Positions 25,563 to 34,196 of a DNA stretch of 64,000 nucleotides are shown here, one piece after another. The stretch covers positions 20,252 to 84,251 of the forward strand of contig NZ_JOFQ01000026.1 of the NCBI RefSeq assembly GCF_000718305.1, given 5' to 3'. Below the pieces are notes generated by a model. That model made no database searches, was not told where the DNA came from, and saw only the letters and a program-made list of their open reading frames with translations. How positions within the stretch are numbered: position 1 is the first letter of the stretch; every line of letters begins with the position of its first letter. Made by a program: the position numbers and the translations under genes. Source of the stretch: Streptomyces niger (GTDB lineage Bacteria; Actinomycetota; Actinomycetes; Streptomycetales; Streptomycetaceae).

Positions 25563-26096
25563 TCAGAGACCTTCCTGGACAGTGGCAGTGGCAGTGGCGG
25601 CCGCGAAGGCGCGGCCCTCGTTGGCGGCGACGCCGGGGCCCACCGGGCCCGCGGCACGTCGGTCGGTGGCGAGCCAGTCGCCACCGGGGATCGGGGTGCC
25701 GGCGGCGCGCAGGCGGCCGGCCAGGGGTTCGGCGGCGAGGTAGACCCAGGCGGGCACCGAGGTGCCGTCCGGCAGGACGGCCGCGCACCGGACGCGGTCG
25801 TAGTCGTTGTGCGGCGCGCCGGGCGTGTAGCCCTCCAGCCGGTCCAGGACCGCCAGGACCTCGTCGTAGACGTCTTCGGCGGGCGTGACGAGGTGGCCGT
25901 GGACCGCGGCGTCGGCGGGGCCCCGGACGGCGTACGGGTAGCCGGGCCCGTCGTACAGCAGCGCCCCCTGGACCGTGGCCGGCTGCTCGGCCGCGGTCCG
26001 GCCGCGCAGGGCCCAGGCGTGGTTGGCCTCTCCCGGTCGCAACGTCCCGTAGACGAAGAAGGGCAGCCGCTCGTGGCCGTCGGGCCGGTCGTTCAT
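25563..26096 (-). CDS. Gamma-glutamylcyclotransferase-like (AIG2/GGCT) protein
   Basis: A 177-residue protein with the GGCT fold. It opens with LPFFVYGTLRPGEANH, whose YGTLR is the signature loop, and LDRLEGYTPG contains the expected acidic residue. AWVYLA completes the barrel. A C-terminal extension of about 40 residues follows. Relatives cyclise gamma-glutamyl amino acids or act on gamma-glutamylamines. Substrate specificity cannot be told here. ATG at 26096 was preferred. The gene stops seven bases before the adenosine deaminase start, so they are probably cotranscribed. Confidence 0.85.
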   Translation of the reverse strand: MNDRPDGHERLPFFVYGTLRPGEANHAWALRGRTAAEQPATVQGALLYDGPGYPYAVRGPADAAVHGHLVTPAEDVYDEVLAVLDRLEGYTPGAPHNDYDRVRCAAVLPDGTSVPAWVYLAAEPLAGRLRAAGTPIPGGDWLATDRRAAGPVGPGVAANEGRAFAAATATATVQEGL

Positions 26097-26207
26097 GGGT
26101 CGGTTCTCCTCTTGTGCGTTCTTCCCGCTCGCAACCATGCCAGGCCGCCGCGCGTCGCTGTCCGGTAGGTCGGAGGACTGATCGAAGCGCGACGGAACGG
26201 GGGCGTC

Positions 26208-26918
26208 ATGGATGTGCGGGCGAACGGCCTGGTGCGGCGGGCGGCACGGTGGCTGCGGCAGCGGTTGCGGCTGCCGCGCACGACTCGGGGACGCCGGCGG
26301 GCCGTGCAGGCCGTCGTGGCCGTCTGCGTGCTCGCGTTGCTGCCCGCGACCTGGCTGCGGCTGTCGACCGGCGACCGGGTGCGGACCGTGGCCGACGTGC
26401 CGGCGGCGCCGGTGGCGGTGGTCTTCGGCGCGGGCCTGTGGGACGGCGAGCCGTCCCCGTACCTCGCGCACCGGCTGGACACGGCGGCCACGCTGTACGA
26501 CTCGGGCCGGATCAGGGCGATCCTGGTGACCGGCGACAACAGCACCCACGACTACGACGAGCCGGACGCCATGCGCCGGTACCTGACCGCGCGCGGGGTA
26601 CCCGCGCGGAGGATCGTCGGCGACTACGCGGGCTTCGACACCTGGGACTCCTGCAGTCGCGCCCGCCGCGTCTTCGGGGTCGACCGGGCGATCCTGGTCA
26701 GCCAGGGGTTCCACGTCCGGCGGGCGCTGGCGCTGTGCGCGGCGGCGGGCATCGACGCATACGGGGTCGGTGCCACCGACGCGCACGACGTGACCTGGTA
26801 CTACGGCGCCGTACGTGAGGTCCTCGCGGCGCCCAAGGCAGCAGCCGACGCGGTACTCCGCCCCGACCCGCACTTCTTGGGCCCGCGCGAGAACGGGGTG
26901 GCGCGGGCGCTGCGCTGA
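26208..26918 (+). CDS. SanA/YdcF-like DUF218 membrane protein
   Basis: A 236-residue protein with a basic N terminus, one membrane helix (residues about 35-52, AVQAVVAVCVLALLPATWL) and a DUF218 domain. Characteristic elements are AVVFGAGLWDGEPSPYLAHRLDTA, ILVTGDNSTHDYDEPDAMRRYL and ILVSQGFHVRRALALC. This matches SanA, the vancomycin high-temperature exclusion protein of E. coli, and points to a cell-envelope role facing the outside of the membrane. The biochemical activity of the family is not established. ATG at 26208 is used. It diverges from the GGCT gene. Confidence 0.85.
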   Translation: MDVRANGLVRRAARWLRQRLRLPRTTRGRRRAVQAVVAVCVLALLPATWLRLSTGDRVRTVADVPAAPVAVVFGAGLWDGEPSPYLAHRLDTAATLYDSGRIRAILVTGDNSTHDYDEPDAMRRYLTARGVPARRIVGDYAGFDTWDSCSRARRVFGVDRAILVSQGFHVRRALALCAAAGIDAYGVGATDAHDVTWYYGAVREVLAAPKAAADAVLRPDPHFLGPRENGVARALR

Positions 26919-26926
26919 GCAGCCCG

Positions 26927-27271
26927 CTAGCGGGTCTCCTCCTGCATCCAGGCCAGGTAGTCGGCCGCGCCGTGGACGACCGGCAGCGCGATGATCTCCG
27001 GGGTGTCGTAGTCGTGCGCCCCGCGGAGGTACTCCTCCAGCTCCTGGTAGCGGTAGCCGGTCGTCTTGAGGAGCACCTGCCACTCCTGGCTGGTCTCGAT
27101 GGCGTTCTGCCACCGGTACACGGAGGTGACCGGCGCGCTGACCTGTGCGCATGCGGCGAGGCGCGCCTCGATGGCGCCGCGGGCCAGCGCCTCGGCCTTC
27201 TCCGCCGCGTCGGTCGTCGTCATCACGGTCAGGAATGCGGGCGGTGCGGTGTCGACGGGCTGATCGGTCAC
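26927..27271 (-). CDS. cutA: Divalent cation tolerance protein CutA
   Basis: A 114-residue CutA1-type protein with the ferredoxin-like fold of PII relatives that forms trimers. Family hallmarks are AFLTVMTTTDAAEKAEALARG, LAACAQVSAPVTSVYRWQN and ETSQEWQVLLKTT, ending with YDTPEIIALPVVHGAADYLAWM. It is linked in E. coli to copper tolerance; the molecular role is not settled. GTG at 27271 is preceded by AAAGGA ten bases upstream, and no ATG fits. It converges with the SanA-like gene, whose stop is eight bases away. Confidence 0.92.
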   Translation of the reverse strand: MTDQPVDTAPPAFLTVMTTTDAAEKAEALARGAIEARLAACAQVSAPVTSVYRWQNAIETSQEWQVLLKTTGYRYQELEEYLRGAHDYDTPEIIALPVVHGAADYLAWMQEETR

Positions 27272-27430
27272 GGGTACGGGTCCTTTTAGGTCGCGGACGG
27301 GTGGGTACCTGATCCTTCCCCCTCCACGGGTACCACGGCGCGCCGATGACTTGCGGCGCCCCGCGCACCCGCCAGGATGGGACAAAACATGCCACCGAAA
27401 CGCCGGCACTCCGCGACCGAAGGGCCCCCC

Positions 27431-27760
27431 ATGGACGACCTCACCGCCCTCGCCCGCCAGCAGCTCGACGACGCCAAGGCCGACCCGCACGGCCGCAGCG
27501 CCCGGCTCTTCCTGCACGACGGGCCGCTGCGGCAGACCGTGATCGCGCTGATCGGCGGCGCCTCGCTGGACGAGCACGTCTCGCCGCCGGCGGGCAGCGT
27601 GCAGATCCTGCACGGGCACGTGCAGATCACGACGGGCGACGGCAAGCAGGACATGATCGCGGGGCAGGTCGCGCCGGTCCCGCGCGAGAAGCACGGCGTG
27701 ACGGCCGTCGAGAACTCCGCCCTGCTCCTGACCTCGGTGACGCACGTCGACGGCATGTGA
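27431..27760 (+). CDS. Cupin-fold small protein
   Basis: A 109-residue protein whose C-terminal two thirds form a cupin barrel: QTVIALIGGASLDEHVSPPAGSVQILHGHVQI followed in the chain by GQVAPVPREKHGVTAVENSALLL. The His residues in EHVSP, HGHV and KHGV are positioned as metal ligands. The N-terminal helix (MDDLTALARQQLDDA) is typical of cytoplasmic cupins in this genus. The ATG at 27431 has GAAGGG upstream; frames from 27377 or 27389 would add a basic tail without support. No substrate can be assigned. Confidence 0.75.
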   Translation: MDDLTALARQQLDDAKADPHGRSARLFLHDGPLRQTVIALIGGASLDEHVSPPAGSVQILHGHVQITTGDGKQDMIAGQVAPVPREKHGVTAVENSALLLTSVTHVDGM

Positions 27761-27812
27761 CGCCGAGGACGGCACAACCTTCGCCCCGGCCCGGCGGTCT
27801 CACCGGCGAGAG

Positions 27813-27845
27813 TTCCGTTACGTACCGGGATTCCGCTACGTACCG
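27813..27845 (+). repeat. Pair of 15-bp direct repeats upstream of a secreted-protein gene
   Basis: TTCCGTTACGTACCG at 27813-27827 and TTCCGCTACGTACCG at 27831-27845 differ at one base and are spaced 18 bp apart. Each contains the palindrome TACGTA. They lie 23 bp before the ATG of the next gene, so they may be operator sites or overlap its promoter. Confidence 0.6.
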
Positions 27846-27867
27846 CATCGGGGGAAAGGTCTCATTC

Positions 27868-28488
27868 ATGCGTCTCCGTGATGTGCGCCGCCGCACCGCG
27901 CTCACCGCCACCGTGGCCGTGCTGGCCGCCGCCGGCACGACCGCGGCGGTCGCAGCCCCGGCCACGAGCGCGCCGCCGCGCTTCCTCGCGCCCGGCGAGC
28001 TCCCGCCGCACGCGTCCTCGCCCTGGTACGCCTCGAAGGTGACGCCGGGGCTGCCCGACCCGGCGCCGTTCTGCCTGGACGGCGGTGCGGTGCCCGCCGG
28101 GGACGGCACGTACCACCGCAGCTACTGGACCGAGTACGACACCAACGCGGGGCAGGTCACCGTGGTGACGGCCGACGACGACAGCGCGCGCCGGCTGGCG
28201 GCGAAGCTGCGCCGGCAGGTCGCGCGCTGCGCCGGCGACTGGCTGCACGACAAGCCCGGTGGTACGGCGTCCTGGAAGGACTACGGCACGGTGAGCGCGG
28301 CGGACGGCGGCCGGGTCCACGGCGTCCACACCTCGATGCCCGAGTCCGAGCCGGGCATCCACCTCTTCGGCGTGGGCCGCTCGGGCCGTACGGTCACGGT
28401 CGTGCGGTGGGGCGAGATGGGCACCTTCGCGCAGGCCCCGGTGCCGGCCTTCAAGGCCGCCTTCCGCCAGGCGCTCAACAAGCTCTGA
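27868..28488 (+). CDS. Secreted protein of unknown function
   Basis: A 206-residue exported protein. The signal peptide is residues 1-30: basic MRLRDVRRRT, then hydrophobic TATVAVLAAAGTTAAVA, with likely cleavage at AVAAPA. The mature part has two Cys (PFCLDGG and VARCAGDW) likely forming a disulfide, and repeated aromatic-rich strands (TYHRSYWTEYDTN, VVRWGEMG). No enzyme motif is visible. It resembles the streptomycete secreted or lipoprotein-like family of PknH-sensor type only in general size and strand pattern. ATG at 27868 is supported by GGGGGAAAGG upstream. Confidence 0.75.
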   Translation: MRLRDVRRRTALTATVAVLAAAGTTAAVAAPATSAPPRFLAPGELPPHASSPWYASKVTPGLPDPAPFCLDGGAVPAGDGTYHRSYWTEYDTNAGQVTVVTADDDSARRLAAKLRRQVARCAGDWLHDKPGGTASWKDYGTVSAADGGRVHGVHTSMPESEPGIHLFGVGRSGRTVTVVRWGEMGTFAQAPVPAFKAAFRQALNKL

Positions 28489-28512
28489 GCCAACGGGCCC
28501 GGAGCGCCCTGG

Positions 28513-29295
28513 TCAGGCCAGCCACTGGTCGTACGCCATCGAGCACAGCAGCGCCGCGACGACCACGACCAGCACGCCGCGCACGAAGCCGGCGCCCTTC
28601 TTCAGCGCCATCCGGGCGCCGGCCGTGCTGCCCGCGAGGTTGAACGCCGCGAGCAGCGCGCCCAGTCCCCACAGCACGGTGCCCTGGTAGGTGAACATCG
28701 CCAGGGCACCGATGTTGGTGCAGACGTTGACGACCTTGGCGGTGGCCGACGCGGTCACCAGGTCCATGTGCAGGATCGCCGCCAGCGCGATGACCAGGAA
28801 CGCGCCGGTGCCGGGCCCGATCAGGCCGTCGTAGAAGCCGATGCCGAGCCCGGCGATCAGTACGGCGGCGAGCACCCGCTGCCGGGTGACCGGGCCCGCG
28901 GGCGCGGGCGCGGTCCCGAAGGACGGCCGGAGCAGCACGAACGCCAGCACCCCGGCCAGCACGATCATGATCAGCGGGCGCAGCACCGCGCTGTCCAGCC
29001 CCGCCGCGAGGAACGCGCCGCCCAGCGAACCACCCGCCGCCGCCAGCCCGATGCGCACCGCGGACGGCACGTCCAGCGGCGTCCTGCGGACGTAGGTGAG
29101 CGCCGCGCCCGTCGTACCGACCACCGCCGCCGACTTGTTGGTGCCGAGCACGAAGGCGGCCGGCACGTGCGGCAGGCCGACGAGCAGCGCGGGCAGCAGG
29201 ATCAGCCCGCCACCACCCACGACGGCGTCGATCCAGCCGGCCGTCAGCGCGGCCAGGCACAGCAGGAGCAGGGTCGTCAGGGATATGTCAGGCAC
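28513..29295 (-). CDS. TSUP family transporter (TauE/SafE)
   Basis: A 260-residue integral membrane protein of the TauE/SafE (TSUP) family with about eight helices. It has two repeated halves marked by the conserved start GWIDAVVGGGGLILLPALL and the second-half GIGFYDGLIGPGTGAFLVIAL. Members move organosulfonates, sulfite or other sulfur anions, in either direction. GTG at 29295 is the start. No sulfur gene is adjacent, so the substrate is open. The gene is convergent with the secreted-protein gene and divergent from the aldo/keto reductase. Confidence 0.9.
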   Translation of the reverse strand: MPDISLTTLLLLCLAALTAGWIDAVVGGGGLILLPALLVGLPHVPAAFVLGTNKSAAVVGTTGAALTYVRRTPLDVPSAVRIGLAAAGGSLGGAFLAAGLDSAVLRPLIMIVLAGVLAFVLLRPSFGTAPAPAGPVTRQRVLAAVLIAGLGIGFYDGLIGPGTGAFLVIALAAILHMDLVTASATAKVVNVCTNIGALAMFTYQGTVLWGLGALLAAFNLAGSTAGARMALKKGAGFVRGVLVVVVAALLCSMAYDQWLA

Positions 29296-29338
29296 CAGGT
29301 GATCTTAAGGACCACCGGCCGCTCTAGGGTGGTGAGTC

Positions 29339-30193
29339 ATGGACTCCGAGATCTTCTCCCTGGGCGGCGAGCTGCCATTACGGCGGCTCGGGTACGGCAC
29401 GGCACAACTGGCGGGGCCGGGTTACTGGGGTCCGCGGCACGCCGATCCGCGGGAGGCGGTGGCGGTGCTGCGGCGCGCGGTGGAGCGCGGGGTGAACCTC
29501 ATCGACACGGCCGACAACTACGGTCCCGGGGTGGCCGAGGAGCTGGTCGCCGAGGCGCTGCACCCGTACCCCGAGGGACTGGTGATCGCGACCAAGGGCG
29601 GCGTGATCCGCACGAGCGCGGACGCCTGGCACATCGACGGGCGCCCCGAGTCGCTGCGTGCGATGTGCGACGCGAGCCTGCGGCGGCTGCGCCGGGACAC
29701 CATCGACCTGTACCAGCTGCACCGGCTGGACCCGAAGGTGCCGCTCGCCGATCAGCTGGGCACGCTGCTGGAGCTGCGGGACGCGGGCAAGATCCGGCAC
29801 CTGGGCCTGGACACGGTCCGCCCGGCCGAGCTGACCGCCGCGCTGGCGCTGGCCCCGATCGCCTCCGTGCAGAACCGCTACAACCTGCTGGACCGGGGCT
29901 CGGAGGAGTTGCTGACGCTGTGCGAGCGGCAGGGGATCGCGTTCCTGCCGTGGTTCCCGCTCGGCAACGGCGGGCTGGCCGGCGGCGCGGCACGCGCCCT
30001 GGACCTCGTCGCGGAGCGGCACGGCGCGCGCCACGGGCAGATCGCGCTGGCCTGGCTGCTGCACCGCTCCCCCGTGCTGCTCCCCACGCCCGGTACCGGT
30101 TCGCTCGCGCACCTGGAGGAGAACCTCGCCGCGGCGGACCTCGAACTGAGCCCGGCGGACATGGCACTGCTGGCAGAAGCGGCGGACCGCTAG
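29339..30193 (+). CDS. Aldo/keto reductase
   Basis: A 284-residue TIM-barrel NADPH-dependent reductase of the AKR superfamily. Catalytic residues appear in NLIDTADNYGPG (Asp and Tyr), VIATKGGV (Lys) and LYQLHRLDP (His). The cofactor-binding end is PVLLPTPGTGSLAHLEENLAA. It has the size of AKR11/YghZ-like bacterial members that reduce aldehydes and sugars. ATG at 29339 lies 44 bp from the divergent TSUP start, so promoters overlap. The physiological substrate is unknown. Confidence 0.92.
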   Translation: MDSEIFSLGGELPLRRLGYGTAQLAGPGYWGPRHADPREAVAVLRRAVERGVNLIDTADNYGPGVAEELVAEALHPYPEGLVIATKGGVIRTSADAWHIDGRPESLRAMCDASLRRLRRDTIDLYQLHRLDPKVPLADQLGTLLELRDAGKIRHLGLDTVRPAELTAALALAPIASVQNRYNLLDRGSEELLTLCERQGIAFLPWFPLGNGGLAGGAARALDLVAERHGARHGQIALAWLLHRSPVLLPTPGTGSLAHLEENLAAADLELSPADMALLAEAADR

Positions 30194-30295
30194 CCGCGGA
30201 CCGGCGCCCGGGAGCAGCGGGCTGCGGCCGGTGATCGGGAGCAGCCCCGGGCTGTCGCCGGGGCGGTCGCCGACGACTCGAAGCCGGGAGCCGCC

Positions 30296-31315
30296 TCAGC
30301 CCGCCCACGGGTCGACCGGGACGACGTCCCGCGCCCGCCCCCGGTCGTCCAGCGCGCGCCCCATCAGCTTGGACTGCTTGAGCACGATGGCCCGGTCGTG
30401 CAGTTGGAGGTGCGGCAGCCGCTCGCCGAGCTGGATCTCCAGCCGCTGCACGTCCTGCACCGACTGCAGCCAGAGCGTGCAGAGCAGGTTCTGCCGCCCG
30501 GTGACGGCGGCGCACAGCCGCACCTCGGGCAGGCCCAGCAGGACCCGCGCCGTCTCGGCGAGGTGGGTGGCGGGCACGCTCGCCCACAGGGTCGCCGAGA
30601 TCGGCCACTCGGTCAGCTCGCGGGCCACCTCGCAACGGAGCGCGATGTCCCGGTCGGCGAGCAGCCGGCCGAGGCGGCGCCGTACCGTGGGCGCGCTCAG
30701 CCCGACCGCCCGCCCGAGGTCCACGGCGCTTCCCCGGCCGTCCCGGGACACCTCCGTGATCAGCGCCCGGTCCTGCGCGTCCAGCGGCGCGGCCACGCTC
30801 GCCGGCGCCTCGGCGGTGCGCAGCGCCTCGCGTTGGCGGGCGTCCAGGGCGCGCAGCCGCCAGCGGCTGCCCTCGCCGTAGACCCGGGTGCCGATGGCGG
30901 CGCGGGTGGCAGTGACGCCCGGCAGCTCGGCGATGCGCCGCAGGAGCAGCTCGGAGAGGGCCGCGAGGCCCGGTACGAACACGGTGATGACCAGGTCCCG
31001 GCCGCCGGCCATCTGCTCGACGGTGGCCACCTGCGGGAGCCTCACGAGGGTCCGCGTGACCGTCTCGACGCTGCCCGCCACGCAGTCGATCTCGACGAAC
31101 GCGACACACATCCGGTCCAGCCGCCGGGGGCCCGGGTAGGCGGTGACCCAGGCGAGCCCGGCGCGCTCCAGGCGGTTCCAGCGGCGGGCCGCGGTGACCG
31201 GGTCGACGCCCAGCACCGGCGCGATCGTCTGCCACGAGGCGCGCGGCGCGATCTGCAGGGCGTGAATCAGCCGGGCGTCGAGCCCTTGCAGCGTCGTAGG
31301 CACGTTTTCCTGCAT
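30296..31315 (-). CDS. Two-domain Lrp/AsnC family regulator
   Basis: A 339-residue regulator built from two Lrp-like units. HTH 1 is LDARLIHALQIAPRASWQTIAPVLG near residue 10, followed by a RAM-type ligand domain. HTH 2 begins LDAQDRALITEVSRDGRGS near 172 with SAPTVRRRLGRLL as recognition helix, followed by a second RAM domain. Such tandem Lrp proteins are common in streptomycetes. ATG at 31315 is close to the divergent symporter gene, so it probably senses the amino acid or conjugate taken up and hydrolysed by the symporter and amidohydrolase beside it. The order of the pair supports local control. Confidence 0.88.
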   Translation of the reverse strand: MQENVPTTLQGLDARLIHALQIAPRASWQTIAPVLGVDPVTAARRWNRLERAGLAWVTAYPGPRRLDRMCVAFVEIDCVAGSVETVTRTLVRLPQVATVEQMAGGRDLVITVFVPGLAALSELLLRRIAELPGVTATRAAIGTRVYGEGSRWRLRALDARQREALRTAEAPASVAAPLDAQDRALITEVSRDGRGSAVDLGRAVGLSAPTVRRRLGRLLADRDIALRCEVARELTEWPISATLWASVPATHLAETARVLLGLPEVRLCAAVTGRQNLLCTLWLQSVQDVQRLEIQLGERLPHLQLHDRAIVLKQSKLMGRALDDRGRARDVVPVDPWAG

Positions 31316-31466
31316 GGTCAGCGCCTTCCTGAAGCTTTCCTGCGTACCAAGGGTAATTCGTTTCCCCACCTTCGGCCGCTGGCCAGCATGGCGATCCATT
31401 CGAGCCATTCCGGCACCGCCCCAAACCGGACGTTCGGTCGTCCGGGCCTACGAGACGAGGTTGGCG
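31316..31466. promoter_or_regulatory. Divergent control region of the Lrp/symporter pair
   Basis: The 151 bp between the Lrp gene and the MHS symporter gene must hold promoters for both. GAAGCTTTCCTGCGTACCAAG and GGTAATTCGTTTCC (about 31330-31367) form the least GC-rich part and contain loosely symmetric elements of the size Lrp proteins bind. I see no unambiguous -35/-10 pair. Confidence 0.4.
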
Positions 31467-32765
31467 ATGACATCAGCGGTCACGGCGAGAACCGCGGACA
31501 CCCCACGCACGGCGCACGGCAACGGGCGCAAGGCGTTGCTCGCCGCGACCGTCGGCGGTGTCGTGGAGTCCTTCGACTGGGCCGTCTACGCGGTACTGGC
31601 CCCGTACTTCGCCGCGGCGATGTTCCCCGGCGACGACCCGGTGACCAAGCTGCTCGCCGCGTACCTGGGTTTCGCCGTCGGCTTCGTCGTCCGGCCCTTC
31701 GGCAGCTACGTGGTGGGCCGGCTCGCCGACTCGCGCGGCCGCCGGTTCGCGCTCACCCTCAGCATGACGATCATCTCCGGCGCCAGCGTGCTGATCGCGC
31801 TGCTGCCGACCGCCGCGCTGATCGGCACCGCCGCGCCCGTACTGCTCATCCTCCTGCGGCTGGTCCAGGGCCTCTCGATGGGCGGCGAGAACCCCAGCGC
31901 CGCCGCGTACGTCACCGAGACAGCCCCCCGCCACCTGCGCTTCCTCTACAGCTCGATCTCGTACTCGGGCGTGGTGATCGGCAACATCCTCTCCTTCGGC
32001 GTGCTGACCCTGCTGCTGGTGGCGCTCGGCGAGGACGGGGTGCGCGGGGGCGGCTGGCGGATCGGGTTCCTGGTGGCGGCCGCCCTCGGGCTGATCGCGC
32101 TGTGGATCCGGCGCGGCGTGCGGGAGAGCACGGAGTTCGCCGAGACGGGCGCGGACGGCCCGAAGGGCGCCGAGCGGCGCGCGCTGTACCGGGCAAACCT
32201 GCGCAACATGGCGGCCGTCTTCCTGATCTCGGTCGGCGCCACCGTCGGGTACTACTACGGCACCACCTACCTCCCCCAGTACGCGCAGCAGCTCGGCGTC
32301 GTCTCCGGCACCGAGTCGGCCGCCTCGATGCTGGGCCCGCTGGTGCTGCTGGTCGCGGCGATGGTCATGGTCGGCCGGCTCGCCGACCGGCTGGGCGCCC
32401 TGCGCACGCTGCGGATGGGGCTGTCCCTGCTGGCCCTGGCCACCGTGCCGCTGATGCTGGCGCTGGCGCACGGCGCCGTGCCGATGTGGTTGGTCACGGT
32501 GGTGTACCTGGTGCTGATCGCGGCGCCGATCGGGCTGACGAACGTGCTGTTCGCGCAGCTCTTCCCGGTCGCGGTGCGGGTGGTCGCGATGGGCGTGCCG
32601 TACACGATCGCGATCGGATTGTTCGGCGGCACGTTCCCGCTGCTCGCAGAGGGCCTGGCCAAGGCCGGGCACCTGACGCTGGTGCCGTGGTGGGCCGCGG
32701 GCGCCGCCGCCGTCTCGCTCGCCGGCACCTTCCTGATCCGCCGGCCCAGGACCACCGGGAACTGA
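31467..32765 (+). CDS. MHS-family metabolite:proton symporter
   Basis: A 432-residue, 12-helix major facilitator of the metabolite:H+ symporter (ProP/ShiA/citrate) family. Diagnostic are GGVVESFDWAVYAVLAPYFA in helix 1, with the acidic residue conserved in MHS proteins, VRPFGSYVVGRLADSRGRR for the loop 2-3 motif and RLVQGLSMGGENPSA in helix 4-5. It should import an organic acid, betaine or amino-acid derivative with protons. ATG at 31467. The M20 amidohydrolase follows 84 bp on, making uptake of an N-acyl or amide substrate and its hydrolysis a good guess. Confidence 0.88.
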   Translation: MTSAVTARTADTPRTAHGNGRKALLAATVGGVVESFDWAVYAVLAPYFAAAMFPGDDPVTKLLAAYLGFAVGFVVRPFGSYVVGRLADSRGRRFALTLSMTIISGASVLIALLPTAALIGTAAPVLLILLRLVQGLSMGGENPSAAAYVTETAPRHLRFLYSSISYSGVVIGNILSFGVLTLLLVALGEDGVRGGGWRIGFLVAAALGLIALWIRRGVRESTEFAETGADGPKGAERRALYRANLRNMAAVFLISVGATVGYYYGTTYLPQYAQQLGVVSGTESAASMLGPLVLLVAAMVMVGRLADRLGALRTLRMGLSLLALATVPLMLALAHGAVPMWLVTVVYLVLIAAPIGLTNVLFAQLFPVAVRVVAMGVPYTIAIGLFGGTFPLLAEGLAKAGHLTLVPWWAAGAAAVSLAGTFLIRRPRTTGN

Positions 32766-32849
32766 ACCCGCCGGCCGCGAGGCCCTCTTGTGGAACGCCT
32801 CGCGCTGCGGTCCTCTCGTTGCTGCCACCCCCTCTCCGAAGGAGCACAC

Positions 32850-34046
32850 ATGAATCTGCGGGACGACGCCCGCGCCCTCGCCGGCGACCTCGTTCAGCTG
32901 CGCCGCGCGCTGCACCGCATCCCCGAGGTCGGCCTGGACCTGCCGCGTACCCAGGAGACGGTGCTGGCGGCGCTGGACGGACTGCCGCTGGAGATCAGCA
33001 CGGGCAGCGGCCTCAGCTCGGTGACGGCGGTGCTGCGCGGCGCGCAGGAGGGCCCGACGGTGCTGCTGCGCGGTGACATGGACGCGCTGCCGGTGGCCGA
33101 GAAGACCGGCCTGGACTTCGCCGCCGACACCGGCCGGATGCACGCCTGCGGCCACGACCTGCACACCTCGATGCTGACCGGCGCCGCGAAGCTGCTCTCC
33201 GCGCACCGCGACCGGCTCGCGGGCGACGTGGTCTTCATGTTCCAGCCGGGCGAGGAGGGCTTCGACGGCGCCGGGCAGATGCTGGCCGAAGGCGTGCTGG
33301 ACGCCTCCGGCAGCCGCCCGCACGCCGCGTACGCGATCCACGTGATGTCGGCGGGCCTGCGGAGCGGCGTGTTCGGCACCCGCGGCGGCCCGGCGCTCGC
33401 CGCCTCCAACGTGCTGAAGGTGACCGTCAACGGCGAGGGCGGGCACGGCTCGATGCCGCACCGCGCCAAGGATCCGGTGCAGGCCGCCTGTGCCATGGTC
33501 ACCGCGCTGCAGGCGTGGATCACCCGGACCTTCGACGTCTTCGACCCGGTCGTGCTGACGGTGGGCACCTTCCACGCGGGCACCCAGCAGAACGTCATCC
33601 CCGACTCCGCCACCTTCCACGCGACCGTCCGCAGCTTCTCCCCCACCGCCCAGCGCAAGGTCCGGGAGGGCTCGCCGGAGGTCTGCCGCGGCATCGCGCG
33701 GGCGTACGGGGTCGAGGTGGACGCGGAGTTCGTCGAGCAGTACCCGGTGACCGTCAACGACCACGCCGAGGCCGACTTCGTGGCGCACACCGTGCGGGAG
33801 GCGCTGGGCGAGGAGTTCTACGCGCCGCTGCCGCAGCCGCTGCACGGCTCGGAGGACTTCTCGCGGGTGATCGCCGAGGTGCCGGGCGCGATGCTGACGC
33901 TGGGCTCCCCGCCGGCCGGCGCCGACCCGGAGACCTCGCCCAACAACCACTCCCCGCTCGCGGTCTTCGACGACGCGGTCCTCGCGGACGGCGCCGCGGT
34001 ATACGCGGAACTGGCGGCCCGCCGCCTGACGAAGGCGGCCGCCTGA
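32850..34046 (+). CDS. M20 family metal-dependent amidohydrolase
   Basis: A 398-residue M20D-type peptidase/aminoacylase. Metal ligands are Cys and His in MHACGHDLHTSML, the pair Glu-Glu in FQPGEEGFDGA, His in AIHVMSAG, and His in PLHGSEDFSRV near the C terminus. The dimerisation domain lies around residues 180-300, starting LKVTVNGEGGHGSMPHRAKDP. It resembles hippurate hydrolase, N-acyl-amino-acid and IAA-conjugate hydrolases. ATG at 32850 follows GAAGGAG at eight bases and was preferred to the upstream alternative at 32790. It likely forms an operon with the symporter. Confidence 0.9.
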   Translation: MNLRDDARALAGDLVQLRRALHRIPEVGLDLPRTQETVLAALDGLPLEISTGSGLSSVTAVLRGAQEGPTVLLRGDMDALPVAEKTGLDFAADTGRMHACGHDLHTSMLTGAAKLLSAHRDRLAGDVVFMFQPGEEGFDGAGQMLAEGVLDASGSRPHAAYAIHVMSAGLRSGVFGTRGGPALAASNVLKVTVNGEGGHGSMPHRAKDPVQAACAMVTALQAWITRTFDVFDPVVLTVGTFHAGTQQNVIPDSATFHATVRSFSPTAQRKVREGSPEVCRGIARAYGVEVDAEFVEQYPVTVNDHAEADFVAHTVREALGEEFYAPLPQPLHGSEDFSRVIAEVPGAMLTLGSPPAGADPETSPNNHSPLAVFDDAVLADGAAVYAELAARRLTKAAA

Positions 34047-34064
34047 CACCACCGCCCACCGAGT

Positions 34065-34095
34065 GGGCCGGACCGTCCCCTCCGCGGTCCGGCCC
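34065..34095 (+). terminator. Hairpin after the amidohydrolase gene
   Basis: A perfect 11-bp stem (GGGCCGGACCG at 34065-34075 with CGGTCCGGCCC at 34085-34095) with a 9-nt loop stands 19 bp after the stop. It lacks a T run, as is common for streptomycete terminators, and most likely ends the symporter-amidohydrolase transcript. Confidence 0.65.
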
Positions 34096-34160
34096 CAGAG
34101 CACTGCGTACAGGCCGGTTCCAGGGGCCGGCGGTTCATCGTGGCCGGCGCCCCGTCGTGC

Positions 34161-34189
34161 TCCTCACACGGCGGGGTGCCGTGTGAGGA
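34161..34189 (+). promoter_or_regulatory. 12-bp inverted repeat upstream of nirB
   Basis: TCCTCACACGGC (34161-34172) and its exact complement (34178-34189) flank a GGGGT loop, just left of the putative GlnR site. It could be a second terminator for leftover transcription or a regulator site for nirBD. There is no T run after it. Confidence 0.5.
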
Positions 34190-34196
34190 GAGCAGC

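Noticed and set aside
30398..33076. A plus-strand frame spanning the Lrp and symporter genes
   Set aside because: It overlaps three well-supported genes out of frame and has no recognisable motif.
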